The notes: a model not told the origin generated them from the sequence alone. Positions 34,087 to 42,856 are shown, counted from the stretch's first letter. The stretch is 64,000 bases of DNA from Bacillota bacterium (GCA_012839805.1 DUMU01000024.1:1-64000); one strand, 5' to 3'. Translations and numbers: made by a program.

Positions 34087-35421
34087 ATGAAGCTCGAAGT
34101 GGAACACGTGGTGGAGGGCTGGCGGGATACCGGGGTGGCCCGGGCGCTGCTGGATGAGATCCGGGCGCTGGTGGCGGAGGCGGGCTGGAGCACGCCCCGG
34201 GTGGTAATGGAGATCTGTGGCACGCATACCATGGCCGTCTCCCGGTGGGGTATTCGCTCGCTGCTGCCCGCCGAGCTCAAGCTGATCAGCGGGCCGGGCT
34301 GCCCGGTCTGTGTGACGGATGACGACGAGATCGACGAGATGATCGCCCTGGCCTTCTGCCCCGGAGTGACGGTGGCCACCTTCGGAGACCTGCTGAAGGT
34401 CCCGGGGACCTGGGGCACGCTGGCCGAGGCCCGGGCGAAGGGGGCGCAGGTGCGGGTAGTAAGCTCGCCCCTGGACGCCGTGGCCCTCGCCCAAGCCTAC
34501 TCACCCGCCCATGGTCCTGGCGAGGACCAGGCTGGTGCGCAGGCGCCCGGAGTACGGGAGACCGCCGTACGGGAGACTGCCGTACGGGAGACCGCCGGCG
34601 GAAAGGCCGGTGGAAAGGAAGTCGCCAGCGTCCCCGAGGCGGCGAGGGTGGTCTTTCTCGCCGTTGGCTTCGAGACCACCGCTCCGGCAACGGCCCTGGC
34701 CCTTACCAGAGCCCGAAACCTTGGCCTCGACAACTTCTTCATCTACCCGGCGCACAAGTTGACGCCGCCGGCCATGCGCGCCCTGCTCGCCGACCCCGAA
34801 GTCCGCATCGACGGCTTCCTGATCCCGGGCCACGTGTCGACGGTCCTGGGAGACCGGGCCTTTGCTTTCCTGGCCGAGGAATACGATTGTCCGGCCGCGG
34901 TGGCCGGCTTTGAACCCGTCGACATCCTGGCCGCACTCCGCGAAATCGTACGGCGGCTGATCGAAAAAGAGCGGCCAACCGTCGTCAACACTTACAGGAG
35001 GGCGGTGCGGCCGGAGGGGAATCCGCGGGCCGTTCAGCTCATGCACCAGGTCTTCTCGGTTGTCCACGCGCGCTGGCGAGGCCTAGGAGAAGTGCCGGCG
35101 AGCGGTCTTGCGCTCCGGCCGGAGTGGGCCGGTTTCGACGCCCGCCGGCGCCTGGACGAGGAACTGGCCCGAGCCAAGCTGGAACTGGCGCGCCGGGCGG
35201 GCGAGCCGGGGGACGCGGGCGGGCGAGCCCAGGCATCGTTCGCTCGCCAAAAAGCCGCTTGTCGCTGCGGCGATGTGCTGCGGGGGAAACTTGCGCCCAC
35301 CCACTGCCCGCTCTTTGGCCGGGCCTGCACCCCGGCTCGGCCGGTTGGGCCCTGCATGGTCTCCTCGGAAGGAGCATGTGCCGCTTACTACCGCTACGAA
35401 CGGGCGCCAGCCGCCAGGTAA
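34087..35421 (+). CDS. hypD: Hydrogenase Fe-cofactor assembly protein HypD
   Basis: A 444-residue iron-sulfur scaffold on which Fe(CN)2CO is built with HypC and HypE. Conserved motifs are VMEICGTHTMAVSRWGI (about residues 40-56; the Cys binding Fe), SGPGCPVCVTDD (about 74-85), GFETTAPATALAL (about 195-207), FLIPGHVSTVLG (about 242-253) and the C-terminal cysteines (CRCGDVLRGK..CPLFGRAC..GPCMVSSEGAC) for a 4Fe-4S cluster. A low-complexity insert at about 139-180 contains three exact-length 15-bp repeats. Typical HypD is ~360-380 residues. It has a good GAAGAGG ribosome site. Confidence 0.93.
   Translation: MKLEVEHVVEGWRDTGVARALLDEIRALVAEAGWSTPRVVMEICGTHTMAVSRWGIRSLLPAELKLISGPGCPVCVTDDDEIDEMIALAFCPGVTVATFGDLLKVPGTWGTLAEARAKGAQVRVVSSPLDAVALAQAYSPAHGPGEDQAGAQAPGVRETAVRETAVRETAGGKAGGKEVASVPEAARVVFLAVGFETTAPATALALTRARNLGLDNFFIYPAHKLTPPAMRALLADPEVRIDGFLIPGHVSTVLGDRAFAFLAEEYDCPAAVAGFEPVDILAALREIVRRLIEKERPTVVNTYRRAVRPEGNPRAVQLMHQVFSVVHARWRGLGEVPASGLALRPEWAGFDARRRLDEELARAKLELARRAGEPGDAGGRAQASFARQKAACRCGDVLRGKLAPTHCPLFGRACTPARPVGPCMVSSEGACAAYYRYERAPAAR
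34552..34596 (+). repeat. Three tandem 15-bp in-frame repeats in hypD
   Basis: The unit GTACGGGAGACCGCC occurs three times in a row (34552, 34567, 34582) with one base change in the middle copy, encoding VRETA three times. This recent tandem duplication sits inside the low-complexity insert of HypD and shows how such inserts grow in this genome. Confidence 0.9.
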
Positions 35422-35462
35422 CTCCACCCGGGCATTGGGGAACGGGTAGGTGAATCCACCAA

Positions 35463-36632
35463 ATGAGGAACGCTGGTACGGATGACCGCGATTCTCAACA
35501 ACGGAGGTATATCGAAGCTGCCGGCGGGCCGGGCGACCTCATCCAGCTCGCGCACGGCGAAGGGGGGCTGCTCACTCGTCGCCTGGAGGAAGAGCTCTTC
35601 CTTCCTGCCTTCCGTAATCCCGCCCTGGAACGCCTGGCCGACGCCTCGGTGCTGCCGCTGCCCGGATCCGGCCGCTTGAGCCGTTTTGACCCTTCCACGC
35701 TGGTGATTACCACCGACACCTTCGTGGTTACGCCCCGGCGCTTCCCGGGTGGTGACATCGGGCGGCTCGCCGTTTGCGGTACTCTCAACGACCTGGCCGT
35801 CTCGGGCGCTCGCCCGCTTGCCCTGACGGTCGCCTTCGTGATCGAAGAAGGTCTACCCCTTACTGAACTGCAAGCCGTGGTAGCCTCCATCGCCGCCACC
35901 GCCCGGGAGGCCGGTGTCCCCGTGGTGGCCGGTGATACCAAGGTAGTGGGGCGGGGAGAGGCGGACGGCCTTTTTGTGAACACGACCGGTGTGGGCGTGC
36001 TCCGAGGGCTTCCTGCCCCCGGGGCAGACCGCATCGTTCCCGGCGACCGGGTCTTTATCTCCGGTGACATCGGCCGCCACGGCGTATGCGTCCTTTCCAC
36101 CCGCGCCGGCCTGGAGTTCGAAGCCGCTCTGGAAAGCGACGTGGCCTGGGTGGGCCCGCAGATAGAGCAGCTGTACGGGGCGGCGGGTCAGGAGGCGGTC
36201 CATGCCATGCGTGATCCCACCCGGGGGGGCCTTGCCACCGTCGTGAACGAACTCGCCTCCAGCGCCGGGGTGGGCGTGATCCTGGACGAGGCCGCCATCC
36301 CGGTGTCACCGCCGGTGGCCGCGGCCGCCGAATGGTTCGGCCTCGACCCGCTATACCTCAGCTGCGAAGGACGGTTTGTCGCCTTTCTCGCCGGTGACGA
36401 GGCCACCGCGGCTGCGGCTCGTTCCGCGAGTTTGATCGAGATCGGCCGGGTCGTCTCCGGCCCGGCGGACCGGCTGCCTCGTGATCAAGCCGCTTGCGCC
36501 CGGCCTGGCGGCGGGGTTGCCCTCGGCCGGGAGGCGGTACCGGGCCCGGGCGAAGTATGGTTACGCACGCATCTCGGGGCTCACCGGCCGCTCGAGCTCC
36601 TGGCGGGAGCGCCGCTGCCCCGGATCTGCTGA
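35463..36632 (+). CDS. hypE: Hydrogenase cyanide-ligand protein HypE
   Basis: A 389-residue PurM-like ATPase that dehydrates the thiocarbamoyl group on its C-terminal Cys to thiocyanate. It ends PRIC, the essential modified tail. LAHGEGGLLTRRLEEELF (about residues 29-46), ITTDTFVVTPRRFPGGDIG (about 81-99), CGTLNDLAVSGARPLAL (about 103-119) and RDPTRGGLATVVNELA (about 249-264) are diagnostic. The first ~25 residues are extra. The start ATG 35463 lies 42 bases after hypD. The last 72 bases overlap the convergent HAD phosphatase gene. Confidence 0.94.
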   Translation: MRNAGTDDRDSQQRRYIEAAGGPGDLIQLAHGEGGLLTRRLEEELFLPAFRNPALERLADASVLPLPGSGRLSRFDPSTLVITTDTFVVTPRRFPGGDIGRLAVCGTLNDLAVSGARPLALTVAFVIEEGLPLTELQAVVASIAATAREAGVPVVAGDTKVVGRGEADGLFVNTTGVGVLRGLPAPGADRIVPGDRVFISGDIGRHGVCVLSTRAGLEFEAALESDVAWVGPQIEQLYGAAGQEAVHAMRDPTRGGLATVVNELASSAGVGVILDEAAIPVSPPVAAAAEWFGLDPLYLSCEGRFVAFLAGDEATAAAARSASLIEIGRVVSGPADRLPRDQAACARPGGGVALGREAVPGPGEVWLRTHLGAHRPLELLAGAPLPRIC

Positions 36633-37331
36633 TCGGGCCAGGGAGAAGGGAGGCAGCTCCTCGATGGCATCAAGAATCTCCCGAACGGCGCCCAGATCGG
36701 GGTAGAGAAGAGTGGGGTGGCAGGCAGACAGTTCACGCAAAGAATGAGTACCGGTAGCAACCGCCAGGGAGTAATAACCGTTGCGAGCGGCGGCTTCGAT
36801 GTCGAGCGGGGTGTCGCCCACCACGATCACCCGTTCGAGCTCCTCGTGATCGCAGTAGTAGGCCGCGGTGCGTTCCGCCGCCTTTCGGATGAGTTCGGCG
36901 CGGTCGAAACCGTCCTCGGCGAAACCGCCCACCGGAAAAAAGCGGTTCAGGTCGTGAACGGCGAGCTTGATCCGGGCTCCCCGTTCCAGGTTGCCGGTTC
37001 CGAGTCCCAGCCGGAAGCCTCGCTCCTTAGCGGCGACGAGCAGCGAGGGAATCCCCGGAGGCAGCGTCCCCGGGTACTGCTTCACGGCTTCCTCCAGGAA
37101 CTGCAGGTAGCTCGTGCGAACCCGTTCGATCGCCCTGTCGTCCGCGGGAAGGCCGTGAACGGCCAGCGTTTCGGCAATGATGCGAGTGTCGGGTTTCCCC
37201 CGCCAGTCCACGCGGGCGATGGCCTCCGTCAAGCCGTAGTGAACTTCGAACGCCCGGTTGAGCGCCCGGGTGCCGGCGCCGTTACTCTTGATCAAAGTGC
37301 CGTCGAGATCGAAAAGCAGTATGGTCCCCAA
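36561..37331 (-). CDS. HAD-family phosphatase (phosphoglycolate-phosphatase-like)
   Basis: A 256-residue HAD hydrolase. LLFDLDGTLIKSNGAGTRAL (residues 4-23) carries motif I (DxDGT), GLGTGN (about 113-118) is motif II, and VIVVGDTPLDIEAAARNGY (about 167-185) holds motif IV acidic residues. The alpha-helical cap lies between. The substrate is unknown; related enzymes act on phosphoglycolate or nucleotides. The last ~30 residues, rich in Arg and Ser, are non-conserved and overlap the 3' end of hypE tail-to-tail by 72 bases. It is cytoplasmic. Confidence 0.87.
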   Translation of the reverse strand: MGTILLFDLDGTLIKSNGAGTRALNRAFEVHYGLTEAIARVDWRGKPDTRIIAETLAVHGLPADDRAIERVRTSYLQFLEEAVKQYPGTLPPGIPSLLVAAKERGFRLGLGTGNLERGARIKLAVHDLNRFFPVGGFAEDGFDRAELIRKAAERTAAYYCDHEELERVIVVGDTPLDIEAAARNGYYSLAVATGTHSLRELSACHPTLLYPDLGAVREILDAIEELPPFSLARSADPGQRRSRQELERPVSPEMRA

Positions 37332-37500
37332 ATACTTCCCCTCCGGAGGCTTCGTCGGCCGGCCCGGCCGGGCTCCGAATACACCATCCGATTTTACACG
37401 AACGATCGCAGGAATGGAGCTACGGGGAGTGAATACCTCCTGGGAACGATGTTACTGATCGTCGTCATCCGGATCACTGCAAGGAAGGAGCGTAGGCCGT

Positions 37501-38835
37501 ATGGAGTTTAGGAAAGGCTGGGGGCTTGGTCCAGCGGCAGTTACCATCGGGATGCTCGCGGTCGCGGTCGCGTTTGCCGCCGCAGCGGCATCGCCGGCCG
37601 CCGCCGCCGCCAAGGTCCAGATCCGTTTCGCGGCCTGGGCCGCGCCGGGAGAGTACGACGAGATCATCGACGCGTTCGAGAAGGCGAATCCAGACGTCCA
37701 GGTCAAGTTTGAACCCACCAGCTGGGGCGCTTACTGGACCCAGCTACAGGCGCAGATCGCGGCGGGGCGGCCGCCCGATGTGGTGCGCATGAGCGGGGCC
37801 TACCTCTTGAACTTTGCGGCCGATGGCGCCCTTGAACCTTTGGATGAGTGGATCAAACGGGACAACCTGGACATGAGCCGGTACTTCAACACCGGAGACA
37901 TTCTCCGTTTCGACGAGCAAATCTACGGTCTGCCTGAATTCGGTGACATCATCGGCATCTATTACAACCTGGACCGGTTCGAGGAAGCGGCGATCTCCCC
38001 GCCCAGCCAGCAGTGGACGTGGGCCGATCTGGCTACGGCCGCCCGCAAGCTCACGGTGCGAGTAGGTGATCAGACCAAGAGCTGGGGGTTGCTGCTTGAC
38101 CTCTTCATCGGGGGAAACGGTCAGACTTCCTGGGTGAACTTCCTGCTGCAAAACGGCACCCGCGCCCTGAGTGACGACAAGCGCAGGGCTCTCTTCGACC
38201 AGCCGGCCGCCATTGAAGCCGTGCAGTTCCTGGCCAACCTCTACCAGAAAGAGCGGAGCATTCCTTCGGACGTAAATTACGTGTGGGAGAGCTTCACCCA
38301 GGAGAAAGTGGCAATGATGTATGCCCTGGTTCCCATAGGGATCCCCATCATTGCCCGGGAGGCCAAGTTCCGCTGGGACCTCGGGCCGGCCCCGAGGCAG
38401 AAGCGCTTTGCCTCCCAGACTAATTTCGTCGGCTTTTGCATGATGTCCCAGTCCAAGCAAAAGGAGGCGGCCTGGCGGTTCCTCAAGTTCCTGGCGGGTC
38501 CCGAGGCACAGACGATCATCGCCCGCAAGCGCCAGGGAATCCCGGCCCTCAAGTCAGCAGCTCTCTCTTCGGACTTCCTGCGGCCCGGACAACCGCCGCT
38601 TCGTTTGGGTGAAGTGCTGCAGGTGACCTTGCCGAATACGTTCGACCTGCAGTTCACGCCGGGATGGGCGGTGTGGACGGCGGCGGCCGATTCGCAGATC
38701 TCCCAGGCGGTACGGGGACTGAAGTCGGTGGAGGCCGCGATGAAGACGGCCACCGACGAAGTCAACCAGGTGTTAGAGAAGGGGTGGAAAGAACTGGAGA
38801 ATAGGCGCGCCCGGGCGGCATCAAAGAGAAAGTAA
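37501..38835 (+). CDS. ABC sugar-transport substrate-binding protein
   Basis: A 444-residue extracellular solute-binding protein of the MalE/UgpB class. Residues 1-37 are a signal peptide ending in an Ala-rich region; I see no lipobox Cys, so anchoring may be through the envelope or by free diffusion in a periplasm. ADPs such as IRFAAWAAPGEYDEIIDAFEKANPDVQVKF and GRPPDVVRMSG are typical of the fold, as is YGLPEFGDIIGIYYNLDRF. AGGAAGGAG precedes the ATG. No permease or ATPase gene is adjacent, so it must use a transporter encoded elsewhere, perhaps those at 52-61 kb. A strong hairpin follows its stop. Confidence 0.88.
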   Translation: MEFRKGWGLGPAAVTIGMLAVAVAFAAAAASPAAAAAKVQIRFAAWAAPGEYDEIIDAFEKANPDVQVKFEPTSWGAYWTQLQAQIAAGRPPDVVRMSGAYLLNFAADGALEPLDEWIKRDNLDMSRYFNTGDILRFDEQIYGLPEFGDIIGIYYNLDRFEEAAISPPSQQWTWADLATAARKLTVRVGDQTKSWGLLLDLFIGGNGQTSWVNFLLQNGTRALSDDKRRALFDQPAAIEAVQFLANLYQKERSIPSDVNYVWESFTQEKVAMMYALVPIGIPIIAREAKFRWDLGPAPRQKRFASQTNFVGFCMMSQSKQKEAAWRFLKFLAGPEAQTIIARKRQGIPALKSAALSSDFLRPGQPPLRLGEVLQVTLPNTFDLQFTPGWAVWTAAADSQISQAVRGLKSVEAAMKTATDEVNQVLEKGWKELENRRARAASKRK

Positions 38836-41673
38836 AATCATTGCCGCCGGGCAGGCCGGTAAAGGCAGGAGAAGGGTGGCCGGGCAGTTATGGTTGCCCG
38901 TGCCCCCCCTCTCCTGCCTTTCTTCTTGCATTTCGACTTCGGCCTCGACTTCGACCGGCCAGGGAGTGAACTCCGTGCTCCCGGGCTGCACCAGCCAGGC
39001 CCGGGGGCGTACCTCCCGGGGGTGTGCCTCACGCAGTTGCCCGCCGGCTGGCCGCGCTGCATCGCGATCCGGGAGCGGGCCGACCCGAAGCATCAACTGG
39101 CCGGCCGCCGCCGAAGCTTGCTCCACCTCGGCCGGGCTACCGGGTGGCGGTAGCTCATCCGGGCCGCGGCGCCAGACTGCGAGCAGTTCACCGGTGCAGA
39201 CGGGAAGGGGGGCGGCACCCTCGTCCGGCCGGGCGGCGGGGCCCGGCGGGGCGGGAAGGTCCGGTTGGGCGGGCCGGGCGAGCCGGAAGCGTTTAACCAC
39301 TACTTCCTGACCCTGATAGGGACGCCACAGCTGAGGCTTTGTCTGGGCTGGCTTCGCCGGGGGAGCCGACGGCGGGGCAACTGCCACCACCTCCACCCCC
39401 TCATCGTCGAGGAACTCGCCTTGCTGCAAAAAGGGCCGCACCATCGCGCGCATGGCCAGGAGCTTGCGAATGTACGTCCACATATCGGGATCGGTGCGGA
39501 AGTTGCAAAAGCGCGCGTCCTCCTGATCGTAAAGCCAGAAGAGATGGCCGAGGAGCAGGGTGCGGTGAAGCTGGTCGTAGGCAAGGGTCGAGATGCCGGC
39601 CGGGCGAAATCGCTGCCCGTGGGCGGGGTAGACCATATCTACCGCGAGGAACTCGGGGAACGTGTAGCGGTACATCTCGGGATAGGAGTAGGCGTAATAC
39701 CAACCGTGTATCAAGCCGGCGGAGAGGTAGGGAGCATAGAGATCCCCGCACCCCTCGATCATGAGGAAGGGATCGAGGCGGCGGTGCGAAAGTTCACGGT
39801 CCAAGCGAGCGAGCAGGGCGCGGGCATCGGCGTTCCAGGTGAAAGGATGAACATGACCATGATCGGAAGCAAAGCAGGGATAAGGGCCGATGGCCGCGTA
39901 GCAGTCCAGGTAGACCCCGCTCGCGCCGGCCTCGCCCGCCAGCCAGACCACCGTATCCACTATGTGGCGCCGGTAACCGTCGACGGCGCGGCAGTTGACC
40001 GTGAAGTCTTTTTGAAAGAAGTGAAGCCGGACGGGCTCACCGTTTTCGGAGCGGACCGACCAGGCAGCCCCCAGGGTCGGGTGATAGTGGGAATCGGTGC
40101 CGAAGAGGGCGGCGTTGATGTAGAACGTCACCTGGCCTCCCGACCGGCGAATCCTGCGTACCCCGTCGATGAAATCCATCACCGTCCCGAGCGATAGGTC
40201 GGGGTAGTACTCGGGGTAGAGGTGATCGAAACCGCCGCTGCTCCAACCCGCGATGAAAAGGTGGCCGACGCCTTCGCTCTTTGCCCGTTCGTAGAGGGGA
40301 TAGAGGTCCGCGAAGGTGTGGGTGAAGGTGCCGTCCTGCCACTTGAAGTCGTAGTGAGCGATGAGGCTGTCGGAATGCTCGAGCCAGGCGGGCCGGCGGG
40401 AGGGAAGCGGGGAACTGCCGGCCTCGCCAGCCGGGGGGTTAGCCGCCCCGCTGAGGATCCGGTGGCGCTTGCGGGCAAAAGCCCGGTAACGGCGGGCGCC
40501 CCAATGCCAGTCTCCGGGATGGAGAGCAAAGACGGCCGGTGGGGACGACCAGGATTGCCCGGGCCCGAGGTGAACCGGGTGCACGATGCCGAGGGTGAGG
40601 GTGGCCGGCTCCCAGCGCCGGTCTACGTCCACCCGCAAGCCGGCGAGGCCACCGGAGGGATCATGGCAGGCAAGGTAGAGGCCGGCGGCGCGGGCCGCCG
40701 CGTTTAGACTACCGCCCAAGGTGGAGGTGGCTGCCCCGCCCGCCCCGAGGGCGGGGGTGGTCACGGTTGCCCCGGAAAGCGGCCCCTGGACGAAGTAGTC
40801 CAGCCAGGCCATGGAGAGCTGGCCGCAGTAGGTTTGCTGCAGCCGCCAGAGCCCTTCGGTGGCCGGAACCGGCCGGGCCGTGACCACGCCGAGGCCGGGC
40901 GGGCCGGGGAAAGGCTCGGTCAGAGCATGGACGGGGTCGTCGAAGCGAAGCCCGGCAAAGAACGGGTAAACGAGCGCCTCTCTGATGGCAGGTTCACCCG
41001 GCGCGATGGATCCCGGCCCTGCCGGCAGGGGGTGAGCCCGCACTCCCGCGAGCAGAGGGAAGGCTACCTCGGTTACCTCGAATCCCCGGCTTTCGTTACG
41101 TACTTCGATGGTGGCCTGTACTTCCTCTACTTTCTCTGCTTCCTCGCTCTCTGCTTCCTTGCTACCCGGCCCGGCCACGTTTCGGCCGGATTCGGCCGCA
41201 CCCGGGCCGGGAGCAATGCTCAGACTCCAGCTGACCACGATCGCCGGGGTGGGTTCACCGGGAAGTTTGATTCCTTGAACCACCCGCACCGATTCGGCCG
41301 CGCGTGTTACCTGCAGTACGACCGTCTCGGGGCCATCACTGCGGATCGTAAGGCTCCCGGGCTCATCGTTGCCGCTCACGTTCTTGCTCTCGCGGTCGCC
41401 GCTTTCCGGAGACGCTGGGCGATGTCTAACGCGGAGCTCCCAAAGCGGGCCGCCGGTTCTCCCGGCAGCAGGCGGGAGAGGGGACGAACTGCCCGGCGCC
41501 GTGGTTCTTGCCATGAACTCCCATCCGGTGCAACTCCAGGCCCGGCGGCCCGTTTCTCCGGGATCTGACCCTGCGGTTTCGAAGCGGGTCAGGGCGAGAA
41601 GGCGGGCGGCGGGAAGCGCCAGCCAAAGTTGCAGCCGCCCGGTGGCCAGCGACAGTTGTTCTTCTTTTGCCAT
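38821..41673 (-). CDS. Putative TIM-barrel glycosidase-like protein
   Basis: A 950-residue protein. The N-terminal ~350 residues form beta-rich sequence with low-complexity patches, and the region ~400-780 looks like a TIM-barrel glycoside hydrolase related to DUF6259/GH36-like proteins: SLIAHYDFKWQDGTF, YERAKSEGVGHLFIAGWSSG, GGQVTFYINAALFG, GASGVYLDCYAAIGPYPCF (possible catalytic Asp), FLMIEGCGD (possible second acid) and GLIHGWYYAYSYPEMY. A beta-sandwich with Pro-rich linkers follows. I cannot name the substrate. There is no signal peptide. The last ~35 residues overlap a terminator hairpin for the convergent binding-protein gene, so the true end may be variable. Confidence 0.7.
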   Translation of the reverse strand: MAKEEQLSLATGRLQLWLALPAARLLALTRFETAGSDPGETGRRAWSCTGWEFMARTTAPGSSSPLPPAAGRTGGPLWELRVRHRPASPESGDRESKNVSGNDEPGSLTIRSDGPETVVLQVTRAAESVRVVQGIKLPGEPTPAIVVSWSLSIAPGPGAAESGRNVAGPGSKEAESEEAEKVEEVQATIEVRNESRGFEVTEVAFPLLAGVRAHPLPAGPGSIAPGEPAIREALVYPFFAGLRFDDPVHALTEPFPGPPGLGVVTARPVPATEGLWRLQQTYCGQLSMAWLDYFVQGPLSGATVTTPALGAGGAATSTLGGSLNAAARAAGLYLACHDPSGGLAGLRVDVDRRWEPATLTLGIVHPVHLGPGQSWSSPPAVFALHPGDWHWGARRYRAFARKRHRILSGAANPPAGEAGSSPLPSRRPAWLEHSDSLIAHYDFKWQDGTFTHTFADLYPLYERAKSEGVGHLFIAGWSSGGFDHLYPEYYPDLSLGTVMDFIDGVRRIRRSGGQVTFYINAALFGTDSHYHPTLGAAWSVRSENGEPVRLHFFQKDFTVNCRAVDGYRRHIVDTVVWLAGEAGASGVYLDCYAAIGPYPCFASDHGHVHPFTWNADARALLARLDRELSHRRLDPFLMIEGCGDLYAPYLSAGLIHGWYYAYSYPEMYRYTFPEFLAVDMVYPAHGQRFRPAGISTLAYDQLHRTLLLGHLFWLYDQEDARFCNFRTDPDMWTYIRKLLAMRAMVRPFLQQGEFLDDEGVEVVAVAPPSAPPAKPAQTKPQLWRPYQGQEVVVKRFRLARPAQPDLPAPPGPAARPDEGAAPLPVCTGELLAVWRRGPDELPPPGSPAEVEQASAAAGQLMLRVGPLPDRDAARPAGGQLREAHPREVRPRAWLVQPGSTEFTPWPVEVEAEVEMQEERQERGGTGNHNCPATLLLPLPACPAAMILLSL
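38861..38921 (+). terminator. Long hairpin terminator after binding-protein gene
   Basis: The outer 12-bp stem AAAGGCAGGAGA/TCTCCTGCCTTT (38861-38872, 38910-38921) encloses an inner GGGCA/TGCCC stem and is followed by CTTCTT. It ends the transcript of the gene at 37501. It also lies within the 3' coding end of the convergent gene. Confidence 0.75.
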
Positions 41674-42002
41674 TTCGACTGTGGGCGACCTCCGTGATTC
41701 ACCGGTAGCTCGACCGGTCCCGGCCCGGGGCCTTTTGACCTGGCTCCTGGCAGAGCTCTTGGCCCGAGCTTGTCACCGACCCGTCGCCAGGCCACCCGCC
41801 GGCCAGGGCTCTCGGCGGAGTCTTTTGGTCGGGACTCTCCTCCCGGACGCTCCTCTGCGTGAATTTTACTCCCGCCGCCCGGGCCGGACCAGCAGGAAAC
41901 GACAGATATCAATCGAAAAACGAAAAGGCCGTTACAAATCCTTGCTGGTCATATGCCAACGAGGATCGTATCGGCAAGACCTTTCGGGAAGGAGGCCGGT
42001 TC
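41674..42002. other. Divergent intergenic region, no gene
   Basis: It separates the glycosidase-like gene (minus) from the CBM9-like gene (plus). It presumably holds both promoters, but I see no standard -35/-10 pair with good spacing and no riboswitch-like fold. Confidence 0.4.
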
Positions 42003-42725
42003 ATGCGCAAAGCAGTCTGGTTTTCCGCAGGTTTGGTCGTGTTGGCGGCGGTAATGGGGTTCGCAGGGGCGGTACTGGCTGCTCCTGGCTGGGTAATTGG
42101 CCCCGCACCGGGCCCGATCGTGATCGATGGCGACCCGGCGGAATGGCAGGTGGACAAGTTACCGGCCGAGTCGGTCATCGTCGTCAGCCCGTCGGTATCT
42201 CTGGTCAACGCCGGTACGATTAACACCGATGAAGACTCCAGCGCCAAGGTGTACCTGGCGTATGATGACGAGGCTTTGTACGTGCTGGCCGTGGTAAAGG
42301 ATAACAACATAGTGGGCGAACAGGCCGAAGTCAACATCTGGCAGAATACCTGTGTGGAACTCTGGTTCAACCTGGGTGACACCGCGGTACCCGGCAACCC
42401 GGCGGCCTACGGGGATTATGCCGACGAGGATTACCAGATTAACCTGACTCCCGTGACGGCCGGGGAGGAGAAGGCTTCCTACTGGGTCTACCCGGGCAGC
42501 AAGGCGGCGTACAATACCGGCCTGATTGATGTGGCGGCCAAGCTGGTGGAGGGCGGCTACATAATCGAAGCCAAGATCCCGAAGGCGAAGTTCCCGGGCT
42601 TCGAGGGCATCAAGCCGGGAGCGGAGTTCGGCTTCGCAGTCTCCCTGGTCCACATCGCTCCGGGCGGCGTCTGGTCGCACATCTGGACCCCGGGCGTTGA
42701 ATACGCACCGGTAACGGTGAAATAA
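42003..42725 (+). CDS. Secreted CBM9-like carbohydrate-binding protein
   Basis: A 240-residue exported protein. Residues 1-27 are a signal peptide (MRKAVWFSAGLVVLAAVMG...AVLA). The rest is a single CBM9-type beta-sandwich: PIVIDGDPAEWQVDKLPAE, VYLAYDDEALYVLAVVKDN, NIWQNTCVELWFNLGD, GGYIIEAKIPKAKFPG and GAEFGFAVSLVHIAPG follow the family pattern closely. CBM9 modules bind reducing ends of sugars; here the domain stands alone, so it may be a surface or periplasmic sugar-capture protein. AAGGAGG lies upstream of ATG 42003. A strong bidirectional hairpin follows. Confidence 0.85.
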   Translation: MRKAVWFSAGLVVLAAVMGFAGAVLAAPGWVIGPAPGPIVIDGDPAEWQVDKLPAESVIVVSPSVSLVNAGTINTDEDSSAKVYLAYDDEALYVLAVVKDNNIVGEQAEVNIWQNTCVELWFNLGDTAVPGNPAAYGDYADEDYQINLTPVTAGEEKASYWVYPGSKAAYNTGLIDVAAKLVEGGYIIEAKIPKAKFPGFEGIKPGAEFGFAVSLVHIAPGGVWSHIWTPGVEYAPVTVK

Positions 42726-42762
42726 GGGTGCGGCAGGTCCACCGCAGGCAGGTTGCAAGCGG

Positions 42763-42792
42763 CAGGCGGGGTGTCGGAAGACGCCCCGCCTG
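42763..42792. terminator. Bidirectional hairpin between convergent genes
   Basis: A 13-bp stem CAGGCGGGGTGTC/GACGCCCCGCCTG (one G-T wobble) with a GGAA tetraloop lies between the CBM9-like gene and the convergent FAD oxidoreductase. The plus-strand tail is GATTCGTTT. The stable stem and position support a shared terminator. Confidence 0.65.
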
Positions 42793-42856
42793 GATTCGTT
42801 TCCGGACCATCCCTCCGGCCGTGGCAGGTGACCGCCCCGGCCGGCCCGCGGGCCGG

